DNA of 64,000 bases, taken from NCBI GenBank assembly GCA_963971305.1, contig OZ020303.1:60512867-60576866 (forward strand). The letters run 5' to 3'. Position 1 is the first letter of the stretch; each line of letters opens with the position of its first letter. Position numbers and translations under genes: made by a program. Of this stretch, positions 22,908 to 32,119 are shown in pieces. The stretch is from Arcuatula senhousia (lineage: Eukaryota > Mollusca > Bivalvia > Mytilida > Mytilidae). A model generated the notes under the pieces. The model was not told where the DNA came from. It searched no databases and saw only the letters and a program-made list of their open reading frames with translations.

Positions 22908-25676
22908 TCATTCGTCAGTGTCCGACTCATTGAGTAATTCGCCAGATGAATTAGAACAAGTATTTCCATGACATTCACTACATGCCATTGAACATTGCAG
23001 TCCGTGTTTTTTACATGTACACCTTTTTGTTTCACAGTTTCCTTTGCATTTGCAATAAATTGTCTTCAATAATTCATCAGGAGCGGGCGGCAAAGAGGAC
23101 CGCACAGGTAGACATACATTATTCTCTAAATGCCATCCCCATTCGTATACATTTAGATGTTCACTTTGTCCCATCCATTGTTTAACTTGGTAATACACAC
23201 GAAGAATATGAAACATGGCGGCATTTGATGTTGGTGGTAGAGTATGTACCTCAACAAAGTTTGAACTGGTCATTACTTTTGTTGTAAACTTTCTAAATCT
23301 GAGAAGATCGAGGTTTTCATACTGAATGCCACCGTAAAGGTTAACCAAGCTTTCTTCTCCGTACTTTAAAGCATCTTCTTTGCAGCTGGCATTCGTAAAT
23401 TTGTCTGCATTCTCGATAAAGGTTGCATCTTTCGCAGCTTTTTTGAACGCCTGTGCTTTTCCAATTCCAAACAGTCTTGAGGTGGTGTCACATCCTGAAA
23501 CTGCGTGAACAAAAGGTAAAATTTTGCACAGTTGATTGCCGAGATTCGCACACGTCTTCTTGATGTCCCACACCCTAACTTTACGTGATGATGGCTTCAT
23601 TTCAGACTGGAATGTAATGTTATGTGTCAAATTCTGAGCATAGTAACACAATAAAACTAAGAGGTCTGTATCTTCTCCTACTAACACAGTGTCGACTTTT
23701 TTAGCTGACTCTATAGCTGTCAAAACAATGGTCAAATCAGCATCACCTTCAGCATGAATTGCTTGACAGTCTCTTCTGTTCAAATGCTCAGCAAGAAGGT
23801 TAATGAAGTTTTGTTTGTTTTCCACATTACCAAGAAATAATTCCTTCTTTGATTTAAATGGTGTTTCTTCAGTAAAAAATACCTTGGTCCCACTTATTCC
23901 CTTTGTTCTTCGAAGATGAGCCGCATCTTTTGTGGATGGTCCGTTTGCATATCCGTCAAAAACAACGATTGCTTTACCATACTTTTGACGAACAAAGTTG
24001 ACATAGCTGTTGATTATCATACCAAATGATACACCTTTTGTCCATGGAATTCTATGAAGCAACGAACCCCCATCTAAGACAAACTGTACATCATTGATTG
24101 ACGATGCATATTCTGTTGAACAGTCTGCAGAAGTCCATATTGCTTCAGCGAGATTTGCTTTCTGTGGTTCCCTCATAGACCCAGATGTGTCAAACATAGA
24201 AGATGGAAAAGTACTAAGTTCATAAAAAAACAGCTTTGACATGTCATCGGTGATATTTCTAGCTGATGTAACAAGTCTCTGAAATAGTAGCTGTGGGCTT
24301 ACATCTAAAGTGTCTCCCTGTGTTTTTATTTTAGCCTTTTCGTTCAAAGTTTTAACTTGAAGATTCCTTTTGATTGTCATCGAGAATGCATTTTGACCTT
24401 CTAAAGAACCGACGATTGTTTTCCCTAGATCCTTAGCATGATGAACATTTACTTCATCTGTTGCTGTAACACCAGTTTCGATGTTACGAAGACTTTCATT
24501 TTCAGAAAAGGGGTTTCTTTCCTTAAGATAGGACACAACTGTCATCACATCTCTATTGTCTCTTTCTAGTCTCGATCTTGTGCTTGTTTTGTGTTGTTCA
24601 CTTGTCGAATACTGCAGATTTTCGAAAGTTTGCATAGCAGAGTTGATGCTTGAACAACCTGGCATAGATAAAAGCCATTGGGCTCTCTGGACTTCTGACA
24701 TTCCTTTACCTCTTGTCATTCCACCTGTTGTCTTTACACTTCTCATTAGTGTTTGCTCTATGAGTAAGTCGGTTGAAATGCCAGCCCAATACCTATTACT
24801 TCTACGCACAACATGATATCCCTCAATGAATTTTTGATAAATATTTGGATGTTCTCTTTCAAGTTCTTCCATTTGCTGTATGTAGCAATATGCGGACTTC
24901 AAGTAATTGTTATGCCCAGTTACTGCAAGGTATGGGAGCATCTCACGAACTGATTGAAGATGTAATTCCCAATCACCTGTTCTCTCAGCTTTTACGAATC
25001 TCTTTAAGATGTCAATCATTTCTATGTATTGAAGCCACAATTTTGCCGTTGGATATTTAGACAATTTTGAAATCTCAGAAATCATAATTTGTTCCAACTC
25101 CTTCAGTGTTCCATCTTTGACAATATCTTCAACTGTACTTTGACCGTTCATGAGCTGTGAGTACAACTGTAATACAGAAGCAAACTTTATTTGTAGATTG
25201 TGTGTCTCAGCATTGGAATTCATGTCTGGGTCAGTCATCAAGTTTTCCTCATTATGTTGCAAATCATCAGATCCCGGGGTTTGGACGCCAATAATGCCAC
25301 ACAAGAGAATGATATGCAGAGCACAGTCAACAATGTGGTGTCCACGTACAGCCCTTGAAACAGCTTTACCCGACATAATGTGCTCAATAGAGTTCGATGC
25401 ATAAATATTTTCAAGTACCTCGTAAAGTCCTGATGATTGCATGGTGTGACCAATGCTTCCTAAAAAGCTCATCTGTAAGTGGAAACCTCCTAATCGTAAA
25501 ACAATAGAGCTTATGGGACTGTTGGCAGGTTCACTCTGTTGTATCATCAATGCTTTCCAATATAACGGCTGATCAAACGTTACTGTTGGTATCACTCCTA
25601 ATCGGGTTGCTTCTTTACAAATAAATGAAAGAGTTGAATAAATGCATGTAAGATCACTTGGATTTAGATCAATCAT
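22908..25676 (-). CDS. FEN1/XPG-like nuclease with C-terminal CXC domain (mobile-type gene, downstream part)
   Basis: A 922-residue ORF. Residues 1-120 carry conserved-looking blocks (MIDLNPSD, TFDQPLYWKA, LRLGGFHLQMSFLGSIG, MSGKAVSRAVRGH). Residues 285-345 carry RRSNRYWAG and IEQTLMRSVKTTGGMTRGKG. Residues 530-745 match the acidic-residue order of FEN1/XPG nucleases: D535 (LDGGSLL), D574 (FDGY), E643/D645/D647 (AEGDADLTI), D669/D671 (VGEDTDLLVLL) and D730 (SGCDTT), followed by GIGK (737-740) in the helix-hairpin-helix position. Residues 875-907 form a CXC cysteine cluster like tesmin/TSO1 DNA-binding domains. The first methionine overlaps the stop of the upstream ORF, but the frame is open from 25712, so I regard this as the rear part of one broken protein. 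A structure-specific nuclease that binds DNA through CXC is an inference; the substrate and mobility are unknown. Confidence 0.8.
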   Translation of the reverse strand: MIDLNPSDLTCIYSTLSFICKEATRLGVIPTVTFDQPLYWKALMIQQSEPANSPISSIVLRLGGFHLQMSFLGSIGHTMQSSGLYEVLENIYASNSIEHIMSGKAVSRAVRGHHIVDCALHIILLCGIIGVQTPGSDDLQHNEENLMTDPDMNSNAETHNLQIKFASVLQLYSQLMNGQSTVEDIVKDGTLKELEQIMISEISKLSKYPTAKLWLQYIEMIDILKRFVKAERTGDWELHLQSVREMLPYLAVTGHNNYLKSAYCYIQQMEELEREHPNIYQKFIEGYHVVRRSNRYWAGISTDLLIEQTLMRSVKTTGGMTRGKGMSEVQRAQWLLSMPGCSSINSAMQTFENLQYSTSEQHKTSTRSRLERDNRDVMTVVSYLKERNPFSENESLRNIETGVTATDEVNVHHAKDLGKTIVGSLEGQNAFSMTIKRNLQVKTLNEKAKIKTQGDTLDVSPQLLFQRLVTSARNITDDMSKLFFYELSTFPSSMFDTSGSMREPQKANLAEAIWTSADCSTEYASSINDVQFVLDGGSLLHRIPWTKGVSFGMIINSYVNFVRQKYGKAIVVFDGYANGPSTKDAAHLRRTKGISGTKVFFTEETPFKSKKELFLGNVENKQNFINLLAEHLNRRDCQAIHAEGDADLTIVLTAIESAKKVDTVLVGEDTDLLVLLCYYAQNLTHNITFQSEMKPSSRKVRVWDIKKTCANLGNQLCKILPFVHAVSGCDTTSRLFGIGKAQAFKKAAKDATFIENADKFTNASCKEDALKYGEESLVNLYGGIQYENLDLLRFRKFTTKVMTSSNFVEVHTLPPTSNAAMFHILRVYYQVKQWMGQSEHLNVYEWGWHLENNVCLPVRSSLPPAPDELLKTIYCKCKGNCETKRCTCKKHGLQCSMACSECHGNTCSNSSGELLNESDTDE

Positions 25677-27313
25677 GGGTAAGAAAAATATCGATGACTG
25701 TCCTGGGTAATATCATCCTGAACACTCTGCATAAATCCAGACCATGCTAAAACAGGAGCTTGTAATGCCCATGATACTTTCAATAGTGTTTCTAATTCTT
25801 TTGTTTTGTCTTTATAACATGTGGATCTGATCTGTTTAAGCATAAATGGAGGCATCTCCGCAGGTAATTTGTAAAAACTTATGTCAATTTTACCAGCTTT
25901 TATTATTTGCTCTGCTGTAACTTCTAATCGTGGTACACAACAAGGGAATTCAATACCAGGTGTAATGGCTGCAATTATCCCCATGCCATGGAAAGTATCA
26001 TGTCCATCTAGTGTTTGCAAGTTATGATCAACATTGTCTGCTGAAAATTGTACAACATATTCTGGACTTATATCTGGTAAGTATTGATTCTGAGACACAG
26101 CAGCGCTTGATTCAAATTTAAGTACTTCAGTATAGGACGAACAAAAGCCAAGACTAAAGAGGACATCAATTAGGTATTTAGAGGCAAAATGATGATGTAA
26201 CTGAACTCCCAATCCAATTTGTAAAGGAGCCTGCAAAACTCGAGGTCTGACTGCTTGCATTATTGTTTGTCCTACTGATGGAATTTTTATTTCTGTCTTT
26301 TTTCCTCTTAACAAAGTTGTCAAGAATAATCTCAATAAATCAGGTACATAATCTAAGTTTGCCTCTTTTGAAGAAAGCTTTGACGGATCTGGGTAAATAT
26401 TTTTCGTTGTTGCGATGCCTTTTATTTCTGTTTCTAACAACTTTGCTGCAGTTTCGATTATTCTCATCTGTCGTACTCTCAAATCTTCATTTTTAGGATG
26501 ATTGTAAAAATCATGTAAAATTTCAGATGCAGTTGATTTAAATGTTACAACATTACTCTTGCCATTTATTTCAGAAATGATAATTGAATGACCTAAATGA
26601 TCTTTGAGCTTCTGTTTCATGTATTTTGTACTGTATGGTTCATCGCAAAATTCATTCATTTTCATTACTAGATCATTGATAGTTATTTGTTCTTCGTCGT
26701 TTTCCTCTAAGTATTCGATTGTTTTCAGAAACGCTTCAGTTTGTATAATATTCTGAGGTCTTCCTGTGCTTATTTTTTGTACCTTTACGTTTGAATCCTG
26801 CTTGTTCTTTGGTGTGTTTTTTCCTGTCCTAAAATTTACGCTACATACTTGGTGGTATATTGCCTCTACGGCAGGTAAATCCCTTCCATAATTTATCCTT
26901 TCTTCAACCTCTCTAGCCCATTCATCCTTTTTTTCCTCACAAACTGCTTTTATCTTGTTCTGAAAATCAAACGTTCTTACAGGATAACAGTCATAGCTTC
27001 GCTTATTTCCATCATTTTTAATGGGTTTGGAGCAAAAAAGACAATGATCTTTAAAAGAAAAGAAGGCTGCTTGTGATCTCAAAGAACGATTTAAGCTTTC
27101 GTTTGTGTCATTATTGGAACTGCGTCGAAGTTCTTTCCTTCTACAAAAATCACGTCTACATGTTTTATGTACTTTCTGACCAGGACTTGAACTGATGTTA
27201 AGATTGAGAGCATCACTAGCCTTTCTTATACCCTCGCATCCCTTTTCCTTTAAGGTAACAATTTCTTCACCATTGTCTATAGGGTTATTGCAGAAAATAC
27301 AGCATGTTTCCAT
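25673..27313 (-). CDS. Zinc-finger N-terminal part of the nuclease/CXC protein
   Basis: A 546-residue ORF with a true ATG at 27313. It begins with two similar fingers: C5xxC8...H49xxC52 (HKTCRRDF) and C91xxC94...H154xxC157 (YHQVCSVNF), each followed by a basic stretch, suggesting tandem treble-clef-like DNA- or protein-binding modules. Residues 165-330 look helical and charged. Residues 340-546 continue without a recognisable domain (VLQAPLQIGLGVQLHHHFASK, QFSADNVDHNLQTLDGHDTFHGMG). Its frame ends 40 nt after the downstream ORF's frame opens, at a -1 offset. The downstream frame begins YYPGQSSIFFLP, which fits directly onto the protein. A good splice acceptor (TTTATTTCAG, ending at 27341 on the minus strand) lies 28 nt upstream of the ATG, so a 5' non-coding exon is possible. 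Function beyond zinc binding is not known to me. Confidence 0.75.
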   Translation of the reverse strand: METCCIFCNNPIDNGEEIVTLKEKGCEGIRKASDALNLNISSSPGQKVHKTCRRDFCRRKELRRSSNNDTNESLNRSLRSQAAFFSFKDHCLFCSKPIKNDGNKRSYDCYPVRTFDFQNKIKAVCEEKKDEWAREVEERINYGRDLPAVEAIYHQVCSVNFRTGKNTPKNKQDSNVKVQKISTGRPQNIIQTEAFLKTIEYLEENDEEQITINDLVMKMNEFCDEPYSTKYMKQKLKDHLGHSIIISEINGKSNVVTFKSTASEILHDFYNHPKNEDLRVRQMRIIETAAKLLETEIKGIATTKNIYPDPSKLSSKEANLDYVPDLLRLFLTTLLRGKKTEIKIPSVGQTIMQAVRPRVLQAPLQIGLGVQLHHHFASKYLIDVLFSLGFCSSYTEVLKFESSAAVSQNQYLPDISPEYVVQFSADNVDHNLQTLDGHDTFHGMGIIAAITPGIEFPCCVPRLEVTAEQIIKAGKIDISFYKLPAEMPPFMLKQIRSTCYKDKTKELETLLKVSWALQAPVLAWSGFMQSVQDDITQDSHRYFSYP

Positions 27314-28440
27314 TTGTTCTTAAATCATCTTTACCATCACCTGAAATAAAAATGTAAATTTGATGAAAATATATGTTAATAATTGTGAAGTAAAAACCAA
27401 AAGAGATTTTTTTTCTGGTTTTATTTCAATATGTGTGATGTTATGTAGTGTCATGCATGTTATGCCAATTATTTCTTTTTAAAGTATTGCTTCATATTCA
27501 CACTTGAGCTTGTAATATTCTTAAAATTTTTAATTTGAAAGCTTTTTGAAATAATTAATATTCGTATTAAATAATATTTTTTTGAAATATTACACTTACT
27601 GCCACTATTAATTAATAATTTCATTGATACGTACGTCCGATTAAAATCCTATTAATAAATCAACTTAACCATTTTAAATGTGAAAAATAATAAAGTCAAT
27701 TTAAAGAAAAGTCAACGTCATTATCATTCTTGAACTTTACTGCTTTGTTCAAAATCATAACATTACATTTTTTTTATTTCAATAAAAATGATTTTTTTCT
27801 TAATATGGTGACATTTAATTTAGAATAAAAACAGATACAAACCTCTAATAATTTAAGTTTAAATTCGTTCTACATCGTTTATTTGGTGCTGTTTCCTCAA
27901 ATATTCAATATTTTCTTCAGTTCTAAAACAAAAATTTGATATTATAATTATCATTATCGTTTTAAGTACATTATGTTTATATATTTGTAAAATGACGTTG
28001 TATTTTATTTGACACTGTTGGGTTTCCGTACATTATTTTTAACGTCGTCAGCACCCCTTCTAGAAATTCAACTATATTAGCTTTTTTCTTTAGTAGAAGA
28101 TTATGATTAATGATTATATTGATCTATGTTTTATATTTTTATAGTTTTTAACAAGTTTTGATATGAAACTTACGAAAAATTAGCGATTTATGACTAGTGT
28201 TGCATTATGGGAAAATGTCGTCTGCTATTCAATGCTATGGGATAAAATATTCGCCTCAAATCGTTATTTTTGTAAGAAAGTACCTTGGTTTATATTGTTC
28301 AATTAAAATAAACGATTTTATTGCTTCATACTTACTTAAAATTTCATTTTAAAGCTCCGGAGTCGTTGATTTTGACGATCCGGAAAAAAGTGTGTAAAAT
28401 CCGGATCGGGTATGGAGGCTCATTCCAGTCATAACTTTTT
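27314..28440 (-). promoter_or_regulatory. Upstream region of the zinc-finger/nuclease gene, possible 5' UTR intron(s)
   Basis: On the minus strand TTTATTTCAG precedes the first ATG by about 30 nt. Further upstream, TTTTGTTTTAG (about 27926-27936) and an AG|GTTTGT site (about 27841) could bound an ~85-nt non-coding exon. No clear TATA box or initiator stands out, and no other ORF is present. The exon proposal is inference from splice-like words only. Confidence 0.25.
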
Positions 28441-28860
28441 CACATGTTGGTAAAAAAATAAAACTTCGCGTAAAATGTTAAAACAACTAGATAGAAGATG
28501 CGATTTTTAACAGTTTATGTAGTTTTAAGTATTGATTGATTTTCCAAACAAAAATCTTCTGTTGCAATTAGTTCTTGGTCAAATTAAATTACGACTGGAC
28601 TACATGGTTTCCAGACATAAACAAGATATTCCATTACTTCTTGTTAGCAAAAATCTGATGAAAATCTTTAATAACAATGTTAAACTTGTCGTGACTAGAA
28701 AATATTACATCTCTTTTTAGAAACAAACAAGGCTGCCAATGCTCTAAACCAACAGTTTTTAATGTATACTTAACATCCACATATAAAATTTCATGATGCC
28801 TAAGATTCTTGACAAATTGTTTGGTTAGTTCTTATGTCTTACGTATGTACATAATGGTTT
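28441..28860. other. Unassigned DNA
   Basis: No recognisable gene; a short open frame (28532-28720) has no family resemblance. Confidence 0.45.
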
Positions 28861-30060
28861 TTGTTTTGTCAATAACTTGGGAACTAAACATCATACAGGA
28901 ATGAATCATATTTGGTCAGTGGGTACATCTCTTCAAGTTACCTTGACCTATATTTTCTGCATGAATGATTCAATTTAAAAAGTTTGGATTAAGGTCCATA
29001 TCTCAGCAGATCCTAGTGAAAGAGAGATGATATTTGATCAGTGGGTACATCTTAGATAGTAACCAACATTCGTACCTAAATTAAGTGACCTTGACCTATA
29101 TTTTACGCATGAATAACTCAGGTTAAAGTTTTGGTTACGGTCCATATCGCAGCAACTGCAAGTGATAGAAAGAGGTTCAGTGGATAGATCTTGGAGAGTA
29201 ACCAGCATCAGTACCAAAATTAGCTTACCTTGACCTATATTTTCCAAACAAATTAATTAGGTTCAAGTTTTGGTGATCTCAGCAACTGCAAGTGATAGAG
29301 AGATGATATTGGTTCAGTGAGTTCATCTTGGATAGTAACCAGAATCCGTATCAAAATTTAGTAACCTTGACCTGTATTTTTGCATGAATGACTTGGGTTA
29401 AAGTTTTGGTTAAGGTCCATATCTCAGCAACTGCAAATGAGTTGATATTGGGTCAGTGGGTACATCTTGGATAGTAACCAACATCTGTACAAAATTAGAT
29501 AAACTTGACCTACATTTCTGCATGAATGACTCAGGTTAAAGTTTTGGTTTAGGTCCATATCTCAGTAACTGCCAGTGATAGTGAGATAATATTTGGTCAG
29601 TAGGTACATCTTGGATAGTTACCATCATCCGTACCAAAATAAGGTCATTTTGACCTACATTTTCCGCATCAACGACTTAAGTTAAAGTTTTGGTTTATAT
29701 CCATATATCAGCAACTGCAAGTGGTAGAGAAATGATGTTGCGTCAGTTTGAACATCATAGAAAGTTACCAACATCCATACCAAAATTAGGTCACCTTGAA
29801 CTATATTTTCCACACTACAAGAGATGATATTGGGTCAGTGATGTCAGTGGGTACATCTTGGTAATTAGCATCCATATTAAAATAAGGACACCTTGACCTA
29901 TATTTTCTGCATGAATGACTCAGGTTAAAATTTTGGTTAAGGCGTATATTTCGGCAATTCCAGTTAGTAGAGGAATGATATTTGGAAAGTGGGTATATCT
30001 TGTCTTGGATAGTAATTGATGGACATCTGTTCCAGATTTAAGTCACCTTCACTTGCATTT
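28861..30060 (+). repeat. ~145-bp tandem array with TGACCT half sites
   Basis: About eight degenerate units marked by GGTCCATATCTCAGCAACTG, GATGATATTGGGTCAGTGGG, TACATCTTGGATAGTAACC and ACCTTGACCTATATTTT. Unit starts fall near 28993, 29138, 29273, 29414, 29549 and 29698. Several units contain GGTCACCTTGACCT-like sequence; the one at 29642-29656 reads AGGTCATTTTGACCT. Open frames in the array are not gene-like. Confidence 0.8.
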
Positions 30061-30759
30061 AGATGTAACAGGGGAGGGAATTAGCTGTTGTGTCTGACTT
30101 CTCCATTTCTGTATTCTAAGTATTGTCTATTGTCTGCATACATTATATGGTCAACATTAGCCTCAGGCTACAACTATGTCTTGGTGCATCCAAATAAATG
30201 TCACACTCAGGCGTCTTACGTAACTTCCAGGTGGAGAATTTTAATCTCTGTTTCAGGGACATGAAATTGACTATTATGGTTTCTGTACAATGCTACGAAA
30301 CAACTCCCAAACATATGTTGGTTTTCAAACCCTGCCATATCTGTCTGAACTTTAAGGTGTTGGTATCAATATCTCTTGGTTTGATATAGTGGGTGGCGGC
30401 TATTTTATTGCTGGATGTCGTAATAAAGCCCACGATAGATGGAAAAGGTGTCCTGTGTCAAACTCTTACCGTCTCATTTATTGTAATTTATTATGTATGA
30501 TAATTGCCATATTGAAGTCCCTTTACCTGGAACTAACTTGTACAAATGTGGTTACTTGTCATATAAAATACAAAATAAAACATTTTTTTTTGCGTAGTGA
30601 TTTTTTATTGTTTGGCACTTGAACGTATGTTGGGATTTTAGCAGATATTTGTTTCTGTTTATCCTTATAAACTTATGCTTTTTAGGGTCCAATATCTAGG
30701 ATGCGGAAGCTTCATTCTTTTTGCTTTGTCTGTCTTTATTGGTCTGTTAAACAATTTTT
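30061..30759. other. Unassigned DNA between array and repeat A copy 2
   Basis: Two short ORFs (30198-30389 and 30389-30622) show no conserved motif. No structured element noted. Confidence 0.45.
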
Positions 30760-32119
30760 AGCTCACCTGGACCGAAGGTCCATGTGAGCTATTACCATCA
30801 CTTGGCGTCCGTCGTCGTCGTCTGTCGTCGTCGTCTGTCGTCGTCGTCTGTTAACAATTTTTCAAAAATCTTCTCCTCTGAAACTACCAAACAGAATTTA
30901 ATGAAACTTGGTATGAATGATCCTTAGGGTGTCCTGCACCAAACGTGTGTTTTGATTTTTAATCCGTTAAAAAACATGGCCGCCGTTACTAAAAATAGAC
31001 TAGGGGGGTCAGACTACTGTTTTTGGCTTATAAATCAAAAAGTATAAGAGATAGAGGAAATCTGAGGCCACGTTATTGATTCAGCATCAAAAGCTCTACA
31101 AAAGTCTCCATTTGGTCAAAGTTGTCAGATGACCCCTTATAGGGGTTACGGCCCCTTAAAGGTGAAAAATAAAAATTTTTCATGTTTTTGGCCTACAGAA
31201 TGAAAACTATTGCAGATAGAGATTAGCTGTTGCTTGCTTAAATGTTCAGCTCATTTAACTCTACAAAAGTCTCCATAGGGTCGAAGTTGTCAGATGACCC
31301 CTTATAGGGGTTACGGCCCCTTAAAGTTGAAAAATAGCCATTTTTCATGTTTTTGGCCTACAGAATGAAAACTATTGCAGATAGAGATTAGCTGTTGCTT
31401 GCTTAAATGTTTAGCTCATTTAGCTCTACGAAAGTCTCCATAGGATCGAAGTTGTCAGATAACCCCTTATAGGGGTTACGGCCCCTGAAAAATGGCATTT
31501 TTTCATGTTTTTGGCCTACAGAATGAAAACTATTGCACATAGAGATTAGCTGTTGCTTGCTTAAATGTTCAGCTCATTGAGCTCTACAAAATTCTCCATA
31601 GGGTTGAAGTTGGCAGATGACCCCTTATAGGGGTTATGGCCCCTGAAAAATAGCGATTTTTCATGTTTTTGGCCTACAGAATGAAAACTATTGCAGATAG
31701 AGATTAGCTGTTGCTTGCTTAAATGTTCAGCTCATTTAGCTTTACAAAATTCTCCATAGGGTTGAAGTTGTCAGATGATCCCTTATAGGGGTTACGGCCC
31801 CTGAAAAATAGCCATTTTTCATGTTTTTGGCCTACAGAATGAAAACTATTGCAGATAGAGATTAGCTGTTGGTTGCTTAAATGTTCAGCTCATTTAGCTC
31901 TACAAAAGTCTTCATAGGGTCGAAGTTGTCAGATGACTCCTTATAGGGGTTATGGCCCCTTATAGGTGAAAAATGGTGTTTTTGGCCTATAGAATGAAAA
32001 CTATTGCAGGTAGAGAAAAGCTGTTGCTTGCTTAAATGTTCAGCTCATTTAGCTCTACAAAAGTATAGGGTCAACATCAAGACCAGGTGAGCGATTCAGG
32101 CTCCTGGGAGCCTCTTGTT
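30760..32119 (+). repeat. Hairpin-capped dispersed repeat, family A, copy 2
   Basis: The most regular full copy. It has a 5' stem-loop at 30760-30790 identical to copy 1, a (CGT)n tract, and about seven tandem ~155-bp units marked by TGAAAACTATTGCAGATAGA, GCTGTTGCTTGCTTAAATGT, TTGTCAGATGA and CCCCTTATAGGGGTTACGG. The end has CCAGGTGAGC, the AGGCTCC/GGAGCCT stem (32098-32113) and CTTGTT. Tandem units are more alike here than in copy 1, suggesting more recent homogenisation. Confidence 0.88.
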
